DNA of 64,000 nucleotides from the NCBI GenBank assembly GCA_020443425.1, contig JAGRIE010000003.1, forward strand, positions 77,131-141,130. Reading direction: 5' to 3'. Origin of the DNA: Halioglobus sp. (GTDB taxonomy: Bacteria; Pseudomonadota; Gammaproteobacteria; Pseudomonadales; Halieaceae). This document shows, piece by piece, positions 34,746 to 44,556 of the stretch (its first letter is position 1; every line of letters starts with the position of its first letter). Both the position numbers and the translations under genes were made by a program. The notes beneath the pieces are model-generated. The model worked only from the letters and a program-made list of their open reading frames with translations, made no database searches and was not told where the DNA came from.

Positions 34746-35681
34746 GTGTCGCTGATCCTGGATGCCCTCAACCGCTCGCGCGACGATGCCAACCCTGTCC
34801 CCGGATTGTCGACGCATCACCCGGTGGCCCAGGTGTCGGTCAACCGGCGACAGTATCTGCTGTGGGTGGCGCTGTGCATCGCCATCGTCGTTATCGCCTG
34901 GCTGTTCATGGAGCGCTACAGTGCACCGAAACCGGCCCGGCACAGCGATGCCAGTACAGCGCAGCCGGCCGCGACGGCTGACGCGATAGCGACGGGTCCA
35001 GTAGTGATGCCGCCGCCGACGGTGGCCGCCGCTCCGCCCGCCAGGCCTGAGCTAGCGCCTGCGCCCGCGGCACCGGCGCTGCCCGGCGCGACGGACAACC
35101 CTGCTCAGACCGTGCCGGCCGACGGGGTCGCGGCGGTGCCACCCCCGGCGGAGCGCCAGCCCGGGGAGGTTGACCGGCAGGGTGTCGACACTGCCACCGT
35201 CACTGACTCCCCGACACCGACACCGACACCGACACCAGCCGCGGTGCCGGAGCCTGCGGCACCGGTGAACGAGGCCATCGCCAGGCTCTATGAGAATCCG
35301 GATTTGGCGGAGGAGCCTGAAGTGCGGCGTCCGCAGCGACCCGCCGCGGACAGCACCGAGCAGACGATAGACGTCGATACCATGATCAAGCTGGCGCAGC
35401 AGGAGGCGAAAAATCTCGGCCTCACCGATCATCCTGTGCCCCTGCTGATCGATCTGTCGCAGCAGGTGAAAGACAGCATACCCACGGTCTACTACCTGCG
35501 CCATGACTACTCCAGTGACAGCGCGCGCTCCACCGTCGTGCTGAACAGCAAGACACTGAGTGTCGGCGGCAGCCCCGCCGCGGGTATGAAGGTGGAGGAG
35601 ATTCTGCCCGATTCGGTAGTACTGAACTACCAGGGCACGCAGTTCCGGCTGCGGGCGCTGAACAGCTGGATCAATCTCTGA
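34746..35681 (+). CDS. gspB: GspB/ExeB-like general secretion protein B
   Basis: The protein is about 311 aa. It starts SLILDALNRSRDDAN, the hallmark cytoplasmic opening of GspB, with one membrane helix (about residues 35-52, LLWVALCIAIVVIAWLF). A long Pro/Ala linker (about 60-185) includes a PTPTPTPT run from four CCGACA repeats at 35211-35234. The C-terminal T2SSB domain has PSLQISMHVY-like residues here as TVVLNSKTLSVGG and VVLNYQGTQFRL. The start is GTG with GAGGTAG upstream; the longer frame into gspA is rejected. It pairs with gspA. Confidence 0.87.
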   Translation: MSLILDALNRSRDDANPVPGLSTHHPVAQVSVNRRQYLLWVALCIAIVVIAWLFMERYSAPKPARHSDASTAQPAATADAIATGPVVMPPPTVAAAPPARPELAPAPAAPALPGATDNPAQTVPADGVAAVPPPAERQPGEVDRQGVDTATVTDSPTPTPTPTPAAVPEPAAPVNEAIARLYENPDLAEEPEVRRPQRPAADSTEQTIDVDTMIKLAQQEAKNLGLTDHPVPLLIDLSQQVKDSIPTVYYLRHDYSSDSARSTVVLNSKTLSVGGSPAAGMKVEEILPDSVVLNYQGTQFRLRALNSWINL

Positions 35682-35718
35682 TAGCCAGTCACCGGTGCGG
35701 CGCGGGCCCCACCGGGTA

Positions 35719-37131
35719 CTACAGCCCCAGATAGTCCCTTGAGAGGGTGAAGATGCCGGACTGTCGTATAAAGGGCGGAATCCGCCCCAGCCCCTCGTCG
35801 TTGCTGAACAGCGGCACTGCGGCGCCGGTATGCTCCTCCATCACAAAGTTGTTGGTACCGTAGTTCACCGCCATCTGCCCCCCTTCCGGGGTGATGATCC
35901 GCGCCACCTTGCCGGGTGTGAACACCGGGATGGGGAATTGCGCGAACAGACTCTCGTCGGGAGTCAGCTGCGCGGCCTGGGCGTGATCAGCCGTCACCAT
36001 GACCAGTGTGTTGGGGTGCGTGGCGGCAAAGTCCAGGGCGCTATCCAGCGCCTCCTCGAGTTGCTCCAGCTCACCGATAGAGCCGCAGGGCTTGCGCTCG
36101 TGTGACTGTTTGTCGATAGAGGCTGATTCAACCATCAGGAAGAACCCTCGCTCGTTGTTATCGCTCAGGTGCTGCAGTGCCGCATCCGTCATCTGGCGCA
36201 GCGTCGGCACGCTGGCGAACGCGGGGTTTGGCTCGCATCGCATCGGGGTGGGCAGGGTGACGCTGCCCAGGTAGGGGTGCAGGTGGTTGAGCCAGCTGCG
36301 CTGCGGATGCTCCGCCTCACGCCCGTTTTCTCCTTGCAGGCGCACCGGCATGGTGCCGTCGGAAAACAGGCCGAGTAATTTGGTATCCGGCGCCGCGGTG
36401 GCCAGTGCCTCGGCGCTGGTGACCACAGTGTAGCCATTGCGCTGCGCCAGTTCGAGGGTGCTGAGGGTGTCGCCCTCGGCTACCGGGCTGAAGTGAGAGC
36501 GGCCGCCGCCCAGGATCACATCTACACCGGATACCGCCAGTTGCTCGGCGATGGAGCCGCTGCCGCCGTTCGCCTTCAGGTCAGCCGTGCACTCTCCCAG
36601 CGGAATATCGTGGTACCTGATGTCCACCATGGTGGCGGCGTCCTCGCACAGGCGCAGGCTGATATGGGCGGCGAACGCGGCGGGTGTGGCGTCAGTGACG
36701 CTCGCCGTAGTGACGATGCCGGTGCGCAGGCCCGCTGCAGTGGCCAGTTCGGCGATGGTGGTGAGGTCGCGGTCGTCGCCGGCGCTGGTGCTGATGCGGC
36801 CGATACTGGTAACGGCGCCGGTCGCCATGGTGCTGGCGGTATTGGCGGAATCCGCGACGTACACGGGCTGGCCGTCCACACTGTCCTCAATCGTCTCGAT
36901 ATGCACTGCCGCGCGCAGCGGCATGCGATCGAGCAGCAGTTCTCCCCCGGCGCCGCGCAGGTAGTTGCGCGCGATGGTAATCTGCTGCTCATCCATGCCA
37001 TCGCCGATGATCAGGATCACCTGGCGGGGCAGGGCGGGTGCCGGCGGCGCGGCATCGCTGCCCTGTTCGGCCCGTGTTGTGGCGGCAGTCAGCAGCAGGG
37101 CCGCTGTGAGGAAGCAAGTCAATGATTTCAT
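35719..37131 (-). CDS. phoA: Alkaline phosphatase, PhoA type, exported
   Basis: The protein has 470 aa with a signal peptide (MKSLTCFLTAALLLTAATTRA). Metal and active-site motifs are IIGDGMDEQQITIARNY, DSANTASTMATG (serine nucleophile), VTADHAQ and the C-terminal EEHTG histidine. These follow the order in E. coli PhoA. A difference is VTADHAQ where E. coli has a second histidine (TADHAH); this may alter metal affinity. The frame upstream to 37476 overlaps glnK and is rejected. The 268 bp before the gene contain no clear Pho box. It probably supplies phosphate by hydrolysing periplasmic phosphoesters. Confidence 0.88.
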   Translation of the reverse strand: MKSLTCFLTAALLLTAATTRAEQGSDAAPPAPALPRQVILIIGDGMDEQQITIARNYLRGAGGELLLDRMPLRAAVHIETIEDSVDGQPVYVADSANTASTMATGAVTSIGRISTSAGDDRDLTTIAELATAAGLRTGIVTTASVTDATPAAFAAHISLRLCEDAATMVDIRYHDIPLGECTADLKANGGSGSIAEQLAVSGVDVILGGGRSHFSPVAEGDTLSTLELAQRNGYTVVTSAEALATAAPDTKLLGLFSDGTMPVRLQGENGREAEHPQRSWLNHLHPYLGSVTLPTPMRCEPNPAFASVPTLRQMTDAALQHLSDNNERGFFLMVESASIDKQSHERKPCGSIGELEQLEEALDSALDFAATHPNTLVMVTADHAQAAQLTPDESLFAQFPIPVFTPGKVARIITPEGGQMAVNYGTNNFVMEEHTGAAVPLFSNDEGLGRIPPFIRQSGIFTLSRDYLGL

Positions 37132-37390
37132 GAATACGCCTGTTCGGCTCCAGCGGAAAGTGCGTATTGATACCATGTCACACAGGGTGATGCACGTCCA
37201 GATCAAGGCCGCTGGCAGTGGCGGGCGCTGCGTCGGCGCGCGGCACTTCCCCATTTGGTACAGGAGACTGTTAACCTTTGCACCACACTGTGGCAGGATG
37301 CGGGTACCGCCGCGTCGTGTGGCGGGGACAACTGCACCAGAGACCCCGGTAGTCGATAACAGATAACTCAGCGGGGCACTATAATCGTGA

Positions 37391-37738
<348 letters not shown>

Positions 37739-37740
37739 CG

Positions 37741-39057
37741 ATGCCGGCGCTCACCGGAAAGGCGCAGGCGCATACACTGGCCTTTGCGTTGCTGCTGGCC
37801 TCCACGGGAGCCAGCGCAGATGAGCTGAATGGCGCCGATACCGCGTGGATACTGACCGCCACCGCGCTGGTACTGTTTATGACCATACCCGGCCTGTCGC
37901 TGTTCTACGCCGGCCTGGTGCGCGTCAAGAATGTGCTGTCGGTACTGATGCAGTGTTTTGCCCTGACCTGCCTGATGTCGGTGCTGTGGTTTGCGGTCGG
38001 TTACACCATGGCGTTCGGCAGCGAAGGTGTCGAGCAGGGGCCGTTTCTCGGTGATTTCGGCAATGTCTTTTTTGCCGGTATCACTGTCGATTCCATGAGT
38101 GGGGGCATACCCACCAGCCTGTTTGCGATCTTCCAGATGACGTTTGCGGTCATCACACCGGCGTTGATCGTCGGGGCGTTTGCCGAGCGCATGCGATTTT
38201 CCGCGATGCTGATTTTCTGCTCCATCTGGCTGCTGGTGGTGTATGCACCGGTGTGTCACTGGGTCTGGGGCGGCGGCTGGCTGGGCGCTATGGGCTTGCA
38301 GGATTTTGCCGGTGGTACGGTCGTGCATATCACGGCCGCCGTCGCCGCCCTGGTGGCGGCGCTGGTCATCGGGCCGCGCAAGGGCTTCGGCACGGTGCCG
38401 ATGGCACCGCACAATCTCACCATCACTGTAGCCGGTGCCGGCATGCTGTGGGTCGGCTGGTTTGGTTTCAACGCCGGGTCTGCGCTGGGCGCCAATAGCA
38501 GCGCGGCCATGGCAATGCTGGTCACGCACCTGTCTGCCGCCTGTGGCGCACTGGCGTGGATGACGATGGAGTGGGTGCGCCACGGCAAGCCCTCGGTGCT
38601 GGGTATTGTCACCGGTATGGTGGCGGGCCTGGGTACGATCACCCCGGCTTCAGGTTCGGTCGGGCCGGCGGCTGCAGTTGTCATCGGGCTCACTGCCGGT
38701 GTGGTCTGCTACTTCGCCACCAACCTGCTGAGAAATGTGCTGAAGGTGGATGACAGCCTGGATGTCTTCCCGGTGCACGGCGTCGGCGGTATTCTCGGTA
38801 CGCTGCTGGCCGGTATCTTCTGCTCTACGCAGCTTGGCATTTTCAGTGGCAATGGGTTTTCCGAGGGTATCACCAGCATCGGCGGACAGTTTGCCGTGCA
38901 GGCGACCGGGGTTGTGGTGACCTTTGTCTACACCGCGGTGATGAGCTATATCATTCTCAAGCTGGTCAATGCGATGGTCGGTTTGCGGGTCGACGCGGAC
39001 GAGGAGAACCAGGGTCTCGACCTGGTGCTCCACGACGAGCGTGGCTACGATCTGTAA
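37741..39057 (+). CDS. amtB: Ammonium transporter
   Basis: The protein has 438 aa with an apparent signal peptide (ending GASADELNGADTAW) and eleven membrane helices. Family motifs seen are MTIPGLSLFYAGLVRVKNVLS, GDFAGGTVVHI-like QDFAGGTVVHITAAVAALVAAL, WFGFNAGSALGAN and FPVHGVGGILGTLLAGIF, with the pore histidines in VVH and PVHG. It follows glnK directly and is closed by a strong hairpin at 39076-39098. It conducts ammonium/ammonia at low external concentration. Confidence 0.95.
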   Translation: MPALTGKAQAHTLAFALLLASTGASADELNGADTAWILTATALVLFMTIPGLSLFYAGLVRVKNVLSVLMQCFALTCLMSVLWFAVGYTMAFGSEGVEQGPFLGDFGNVFFAGITVDSMSGGIPTSLFAIFQMTFAVITPALIVGAFAERMRFSAMLIFCSIWLLVVYAPVCHWVWGGGWLGAMGLQDFAGGTVVHITAAVAALVAALVIGPRKGFGTVPMAPHNLTITVAGAGMLWVGWFGFNAGSALGANSSAAMAMLVTHLSAACGALAWMTMEWVRHGKPSVLGIVTGMVAGLGTITPASGSVGPAAAVVIGLTAGVVCYFATNLLRNVLKVDDSLDVFPVHGVGGILGTLLAGIFCSTQLGIFSGNGFSEGITSIGGQFAVQATGVVVTFVYTAVMSYIILKLVNAMVGLRVDADEENQGLDLVLHDERGYDL

Positions 39058-39075
39058 GCGCAGTCGCTGCCACGG

Positions 39076-39098
39076 ACAGGCCACCGTCGGTGGCCTGT
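39076..39098 (+). terminator. Rho-independent-like terminator after amtB
   Basis: ACAGGCCACC-GTC-GGTGGCCTGT forms a perfect 10-bp stem with a three-base loop, 18 bases after the amtB stop. It is followed by GTTA rather than a long T-run. It would end the glnK-amtB transcript before the next gene. Confidence 0.65.
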
Positions 39099-39118
39099 GT
39101 TACGGGGAGTAGAATGTT

Positions 39119-40093
39119 GTGAACTGGCAGCACCACCACGCGACCATCAACGGTATCCGGACCCACTATGTGGAGCAGGGGGAGGGTATGCCGGTGGTCC
39201 TGTGCCACGGTTTCCCCCACCTGTGGTTCAGCTGGCACCGCCAGATCACTGCGCTGGCAGCCGCCGGCTACCGTGTGATTGCCCCTGATATGCGCGGTAT
39301 GGGCCAGACCGAGGCGCCCCCGGAGCCGGCCGCCTACGATATCGATCACATTACCGGTGACTTGCTGGGTTTACTGGATCACCTCGGTGTGGAACGCGCC
39401 GTGTTTGCCGGTCTGGATTTCGGCGCCTTCGCGATCTACGATCTGGCACTGCGGCATCCGGATCGCGTGATCGCCGTGATCGGGCTGGAGAACCCCGCTG
39501 CGCCGCACAATCCCGAAGAGTCCCCCCTCACAGAGTACCGGCGCATCGCGCAGGAGCATTTTCTCCACATTGAGTATTTCCGTGAGCCGCCCAGGGCCGA
39601 CCGGGAACTCGCGGCCGAGCCGCGGCGTTTCCTGCACAAGGTGTTTCACACCCTGAGCGGTGCCGGCAACTATTTCGATGTGTTCAAGTACCCGCCGGGG
39701 GCCTCGTATATCGAGGCGATGGCGGAACCGCCGCCACTGCCCTGGAGCTGGCTGTCCGAGCTGGAGCTGGAGTTTTTTGTCAGTGAGTACAGTCGCAGCG
39801 GTTTTACCGGTGGCCTCAACTGGTACCGCTCATTCGATCTCAAGTGGGAGCAGCGCAGGCCCTTTGAAGGTGTGCAGAGCACCGTGCCCGCCTATTTCCT
39901 CGGCAGTGAACACGACGTCGACCTGGAGGGTTTTCACGGCGATGACCCGATCAGTCAGATGCGGGCGATATTCCCCGATTTGCGCGCGGTGCGCATGATT
40001 CCGGGTGCCGGGCACATGGTGCAGTTGGAGGCGTCGGCAGCGGTGAATACGATTCTGCTCGACTACCTCAGGGATATAGCGGCGCGGGCGTAA
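39119..40093 (+). CDS. Alpha/beta hydrolase, epoxide hydrolase-like
   Basis: The protein has 324 aa. HGFPHLWFSW gives the oxyanion-hole HGxP motif, and APDMRGMGQTEAP the following loop. The nucleophile is an aspartate in GLDFGAF (GxDxG), the pattern of epoxide hydrolases and haloalkane dehalogenases rather than serine esterases. The C-terminal histidine lies in IPGAGHMVQLEA. Epoxide hydrolase is the better guess; the substrate is unknown. The start is GTG with GGGGAG nine bases upstream. It converges on ppx with a 13-bp gap. Confidence 0.83.
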   Translation: MNWQHHHATINGIRTHYVEQGEGMPVVLCHGFPHLWFSWHRQITALAAAGYRVIAPDMRGMGQTEAPPEPAAYDIDHITGDLLGLLDHLGVERAVFAGLDFGAFAIYDLALRHPDRVIAVIGLENPAAPHNPEESPLTEYRRIAQEHFLHIEYFREPPRADRELAAEPRRFLHKVFHTLSGAGNYFDVFKYPPGASYIEAMAEPPPLPWSWLSELELEFFVSEYSRSGFTGGLNWYRSFDLKWEQRRPFEGVQSTVPAYFLGSEHDVDLEGFHGDDPISQMRAIFPDLRAVRMIPGAGHMVQLEASAAVNTILLDYLRDIAARA

Positions 40094-40106
40094 CAGGGCC
40101 GGCGGG

Positions 40107-41615
40107 TCAGCTGATTTTCAGTTTCAGGCCAGCTTTCCCCAGTACCAGTTTCTCCTCCCGCAGTTCGCGCTCTGTCAGCGGGTGATCGTCCAGCCATCCC
40201 TCGGGAAAAGCCAGGCTCAGCGATTGCTCCCCGGCTGTCATCGAGAAGTCGGGCAATTGCTCCAGCACTTCGACGTGTTTGAAGCAGCTGGCCAGACGGA
40301 TAATCGCCAGCATGTACAGTATGCGCGGCAGCTCCGCGTCGGCGATATCAGCGAAAAAATCGGCTTTCAGCTTGCCTTTCTGCCCCAGTGCCAACACCGC
40401 CAGCAACTCCTGCTCCTCCTGCGAAAAACCGGGTAGGTCGGCGTTGCGCAATACATAGGCGGAATGGCGATTGAAGTGCTTGTGGGCAATCGCCATGCCG
40501 ATTTCATGGGTGCGCGTCAGCCAGTGCAGCAGGTCCCAGTCGTACGGGGTCAGCTGCCAGGCCTCGCGCGTGGCGAGGTAGAAGGTGCGCGCCCGGCGCT
40601 CATAGATATCGGCCGTATCGGTGTCCACGGCATAGCGCTGCATCAACGCATTCACCGTGCGCTCCCGCACGTCCTCGTGGCTGAGGCGCCCCATCAAATC
40701 GTAGATGACACCTTCACGCAGCGCGCCCCTGGAGGTGCGCATATGCTCTATACCGAGCACGTCGAACAGTGCGCTGGTGATGGCGACACCTGGCAGTATC
40801 ACGCCGCGCCGGGATGCCGCGAGGCCGTCCAGTGCGATGTCATCCATTGTCTTGAATTTGAGCAGGCGTTTTTCGAGTGCGGCCAGGCCGCGCCGGGAAA
40901 TGCCGCCGTCTTCCAAACCGTTTTGCGTCAGCAGTGTCTCGATGGCCTGCAGTGTGCCCGATGAACCCACGCACTCCTCCCAGCGCCTGGCGTTGAAGCG
41001 GTGGCGGATCGGGTAGATCTGGTCCCGCGCCTGTTCGTACGCGCGGCGGTAGTTGCCGCGACTGACGCGGCCGCCGGGGAAGTGTGCGTCACCATAGGAG
41101 ACGCAGCCCATCTGCAGGCTCTCCAGCGACTGCGGTTCAAAGCGCTGGCCGACGATACACTCGGTGCTGCCGCCGCCGATATCGATCACCAGGCGGGACT
41201 GAGCGTCATCGGCCAGCGAGTGGGCGACGCCGAGGTAGACCAGTCGCGCCTCCTCCAGGCCATATATCACATCCACCCGGCTGCCGAGGATACGCTTGGC
41301 GGGTACCGTGAAGGCGCGGCGGTTCTTTGCCAGTCGCAGTGCATGGGTGCCGACCACGCGCACGCGCTCGGGGCCAACACTGCCCAGCAACTGCGCAAAG
41401 CGCGACAGGCAATCCAGCCCGCGCTGAATGGCCTCGTCGCTGAGCATGCCATCCTTGAGGCCGGCACCGAGCTGCACTTTCTCGGCCAGTGCTTCCACAG
41501 TGCGCATTTCACCGTGTTCGATTTTAACGATGATCAGGTGAAATGAATTGCTGCCGAGGTCTATTGCGGCAAGTTGACTGCCGTCCGGGAGGACATCCTG
41601 TGTATCTGTTTCCAA
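40107..41615 (-). CDS. ppx: Exopolyphosphatase / guanosine pentaphosphate phosphohydrolase (Ppx/GppA)
   Basis: The protein has 502 aa. The N-terminal actin-like ATPase fold shows AAIDLGSNSFHLIIVK (phosphate-1), VIDIGGGSTECIVG (phosphate-2) and GSSGTLQAIE. An HD-like C-terminal domain begins near residue 310 (HEIGMAIAHKHFNRHSAYVL). Length and domain order fit full-length Ppx, which degrades polyphosphate; GppA activity is an alternative. The only in-frame start before the conserved region is a TTG. No ppk gene is adjacent. Confidence 0.9.
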   Translation of the reverse strand: METDTQDVLPDGSQLAAIDLGSNSFHLIIVKIEHGEMRTVEALAEKVQLGAGLKDGMLSDEAIQRGLDCLSRFAQLLGSVGPERVRVVGTHALRLAKNRRAFTVPAKRILGSRVDVIYGLEEARLVYLGVAHSLADDAQSRLVIDIGGGSTECIVGQRFEPQSLESLQMGCVSYGDAHFPGGRVSRGNYRRAYEQARDQIYPIRHRFNARRWEECVGSSGTLQAIETLLTQNGLEDGGISRRGLAALEKRLLKFKTMDDIALDGLAASRRGVILPGVAITSALFDVLGIEHMRTSRGALREGVIYDLMGRLSHEDVRERTVNALMQRYAVDTDTADIYERRARTFYLATREAWQLTPYDWDLLHWLTRTHEIGMAIAHKHFNRHSAYVLRNADLPGFSQEEQELLAVLALGQKGKLKADFFADIADAELPRILYMLAIIRLASCFKHVEVLEQLPDFSMTAGEQSLSLAFPEGWLDDHPLTERELREEKLVLGKAGLKLKIS

Positions 41616-41719
41616 AGCGTGGTGATTCCGTGAGTGATGTGCACAGGGCTAATGGTAAAGCATTCTGCGTACTCACGCACAATGCAAGCCGGAATTGGCC
41701 GCAGGCGTATTGCGGCGGT

Positions 41720-43795
41720 TCACGGTATCGCCGGTGAATACCAGATCGGTGACGTCCACGCGCGTTCCTGTATCTGCCACGGCAGGTCGGGGTCGGAACA
41801 GCTCTGTGGGCGCTCGGCCTCAGGGAGTGACAGGCAGTCGTAGTGATGCCAGCGGCAGCTCGGGTTCTCCAGAACCCTCGCGTAGTACACGGCGGCCAGC
41901 TGCGGGTCGAACGCCGGATCCTGCCAGCTGGCGCACAGTTGGGAGAAGCCGCGGCCGGTGACCTCACAGGTCTGCGCATCCACACTGGCCTCACCGGCCG
42001 GCGCACCCGCTATGTCGAACACCGCCTGGTGTGTCTGTCCATCGCCATCGATCCAGCCCTTGATGATCTGGATACGCTGTAACAGGTTGCCGCCGTCGCG
42101 CGGGTCGCGGGTCGCCGAGGCGACGAAGACCGGGCTGCGCAGCGCGGCGCCCGCCGGGGCTGGCGGCAGATTCGCGCCCATTGGCACCCCGTTTCGGTAG
42201 GCGTCTGCCAGGTATTCAGCGCTCTGGCAGACATCCTCGCGCAACGTCCAGCCAGCGAAAAAGCGCGGTTCGATGCGCGGCCCGCTGGTGCCGAATGTCT
42301 CGCGCCGCTGCATCGCGGCAAACAGTGCGCTGCGGCTGTTCTCGCTGGCGTAGATGCCGGCGATACCGCCCGGGTTGTAGCGCACGGGTGAACCGGTGGC
42401 AACATCGCCGGGGACTTCGATCTTGCTCAGCAGGCGATCCTGGATGTCGCGGTCATTGCCGTGGGAGCCTTGGTAGCCTTTTTCCGTCACTGCCGCTGGT
42501 GCCCCGATATGGGTGTCGGTTGAGGCGACGATGCCGAACTGGAAAGGATTGACGCCCAGTTTCTGCTGCTCCGCCAGGCCGGCGCTGAGCGCATACCGCA
42601 GGTAGCTGTAGCGCGATGCGCAACCCTTGAGCATCATGCCGCCGGCGGAGACCTCCTCACCACAATCGGCAATGGCCTCGCTGGCTGGGCGCAGTTTCTC
42701 AAAGTCACAGAATTCATCAGCTGCGCCCAGTACGCTGGCGATACCGTTGCGGCATTCGGAGTCACCCTTGACCTGCATCACTTCCGCCAGCGGCTCCAGA
42801 CGTGCGCGCAGCGCGGCCTGTTCGCGCTGCTGTTGCAGCGGAATGTCGCGGTTGGAGTAGGGGTACCACATACGCCCGCTGCTCCAGTTGCTGTTGTGCG
42901 GAATGGCGAGTACGTTGCAGTCCGCATGGCCGGCAATGCATACGGTGTCAAGCCATTGCCACAGCAATTCCGGTGTCGCGGCGTCCTTGGCGCTGAGCGC
43001 CGCCTGCGGCACAGTCGCGGATTCGAAGATCACATTGCGGTGCAGGTTGGCGGCTTCGTTGGCGAGTGAATACTCATAGGCGTGAAAGGTGGTGAACTCG
43101 CAGTTCTCACTGAAATCGTTGAAGGCCTCGGCGCTGGCCTGGTTCTCCTGCCAGACGGCGATTGCCCGGTCCCGGCACTGCGAGCCATCATCGCCACAGA
43201 CGCGCAAGGAGCGGTCCTGGCCAAAGATCGCGAGGCTCGCCAGCCGCACCAGCGACTGCAGGCGGTCGCCGATCGGTACGCGAACATCGCCCCGGTACAG
43301 CCCGCACACCAGGCTGTCATATGCCGCTGTTCCCGGTGAATAGCAGAGCCGGGTCTCCGCCAGTGCCTCCGCGTGATCAGTGACAGCCATAAAGTCCAGC
43401 GGCGCGCTGATACGCAGCACAGGAGGACGGTAATCCGGCGGATCCCCGCGAAGGTGCATTGTCAGCGGTTCACCGCGCGCGAAGCGATAGGCCTGGTCCG
43501 CAGTGGTGCTGACACCGAATGAAGTGGCGTCGTAAGACGCGGCGGTGTGTACATGCAGGTCGCCGAACCACGCCTTGTTGTGCGGATACTGCCGGCTGCA
43601 CTTCGCCGCTCGCGATGCGTCCTCGCGCAGGGAGCGCACGGAGACCTGGTTCCAGGTGTCTGGCACGCTGTCCGCCTGTTGCACACGCTGGAATTCATAG
43701 CGCAGCCACAGCAGTGTTGCGGCGCCGATGAGAAGTACTGCCAGTGTTGAGAAAAGTAAATATTTGAAAAATATTTTCACAGGCGGCACCGCCAT
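41720..43795 (-). CDS. Membrane-anchored DUF3604 protein
   Basis: The protein has 691 aa with an N-terminal anchor (about residues 7-31, IFFKYLLFSTLAVLLIGAATLLW) and a large, presumably periplasmic domain. The opening AWFGDLHVHTAASYDA resembles the metal-binding HxH of PHP-type phosphoesterases, and FMAVTDHAEAL supplies a TDH motif. Many cysteines (for example CYSPG, ECRNG, CDFE) suggest disulfides. DUF3604 proteins are common in marine gammaproteobacteria and lack a firm function; a phosphoesterase role is a reasonable guess. It ends 104 bp before ppx with nothing recognisable between. Confidence 0.85.
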   Translation of the reverse strand: MAVPPVKIFFKYLLFSTLAVLLIGAATLLWLRYEFQRVQQADSVPDTWNQVSVRSLREDASRAAKCSRQYPHNKAWFGDLHVHTAASYDATSFGVSTTADQAYRFARGEPLTMHLRGDPPDYRPPVLRISAPLDFMAVTDHAEALAETRLCYSPGTAAYDSLVCGLYRGDVRVPIGDRLQSLVRLASLAIFGQDRSLRVCGDDGSQCRDRAIAVWQENQASAEAFNDFSENCEFTTFHAYEYSLANEAANLHRNVIFESATVPQAALSAKDAATPELLWQWLDTVCIAGHADCNVLAIPHNSNWSSGRMWYPYSNRDIPLQQQREQAALRARLEPLAEVMQVKGDSECRNGIASVLGAADEFCDFEKLRPASEAIADCGEEVSAGGMMLKGCASRYSYLRYALSAGLAEQQKLGVNPFQFGIVASTDTHIGAPAAVTEKGYQGSHGNDRDIQDRLLSKIEVPGDVATGSPVRYNPGGIAGIYASENSRSALFAAMQRRETFGTSGPRIEPRFFAGWTLREDVCQSAEYLADAYRNGVPMGANLPPAPAGAALRSPVFVASATRDPRDGGNLLQRIQIIKGWIDGDGQTHQAVFDIAGAPAGEASVDAQTCEVTGRGFSQLCASWQDPAFDPQLAAVYYARVLENPSCRWHHYDCLSLPEAERPQSCSDPDLPWQIQERAWTSPIWYSPAIP

Positions 43796-43991
43796 GTCAT
43801 TGGAATAATTATTCGTGATTCATCCTAACGCAGGTCAAAGCGCAGCGACAGCGAGGCCTGCGGGAGATCGGAGTGCCAGAGGCGATAAGTGTGCGCGGGA
43901 TTAAAAATTGAACCTGCACAATAGTGGCCTGTGTCGAAGCCCAGCGTATTGGAATATACTGGAACCCGTTAACGATACAGGAGGATGTGCT

Positions 43992-44543
43992 ATGAACAAG
44001 TCCATGTTGGTGGGAGTGGTATTCGGTGCAGGTATCGCCACGGCAGCCGGCGGTATCGCCGGCTACAAAATGTTGAGTGGGCCGGAGTACGCCAGGGTCG
44101 TGTCGGTGACCCCGGTGACACAAACGGTGAAAACGCCGCGGGAAGAGTGTAAGGATCAGGTCGTGACGCATCAGGAACCGGTCAAGGATACGCATAAGAT
44201 CGCGGGTACGGTACTGGGTGCGGTTGCGGGCGGTCTGCTCGGTGACGCCATAGGTGGCGGCGGCAAGAATACCGCGGCCAAGATAGCGGGCGCCGCAGCC
44301 GGTGGTTACGCGGGTAATAAAACGCAGGAAGCGATGCAGAAAAATGACACCTACCAGACCACGGAGCGCGTTTGTAAAACTGTCTATGACGAGAGCGAGC
44401 GTACAGTGGGTTACGACGTGAAGTACCAGATAGGTGATGTGCCCGGCGAGATCCGCATGGATCGCGATCCCGGTGACACCCTGCCACTGCAGGACGGCAA
44501 GCTGGCGATCCAGGGCGAGTCTGCCGCGACAGGCCCCGGCTGA
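43992..44543 (+). CDS. Glycine-zipper 2TM-domain protein (17-kDa antigen/SlyB-like)
   Basis: The protein has 183 aa. An N-terminal hydrophobic segment (SMLVGVVFGAGIATAAGGIAGY) is followed by the glycine zipper AGTVLGAVAGGLLGDAIGGGGKN and AAKIAGAAAGGYAGNKTQEAM, typical of Rick_17kDa/2TM outer-membrane-associated proteins. The C-terminal half is a beta-rich domain (QTTERVCKTVYDESERTVGYDVKYQ). The ATG at 43992 has a perfect AGGAGG seven bases upstream; the longer frame is rejected. It may stabilise the envelope. Divergent from the DUF3604 gene. Confidence 0.83.
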   Translation: MNKSMLVGVVFGAGIATAAGGIAGYKMLSGPEYARVVSVTPVTQTVKTPREECKDQVVTHQEPVKDTHKIAGTVLGAVAGGLLGDAIGGGGKNTAAKIAGAAAGGYAGNKTQEAMQKNDTYQTTERVCKTVYDESERTVGYDVKYQIGDVPGEIRMDRDPGDTLPLQDGKLAIQGESAATGPG

Positions 44544-44556
44544 ACCAGCTTGCGCA

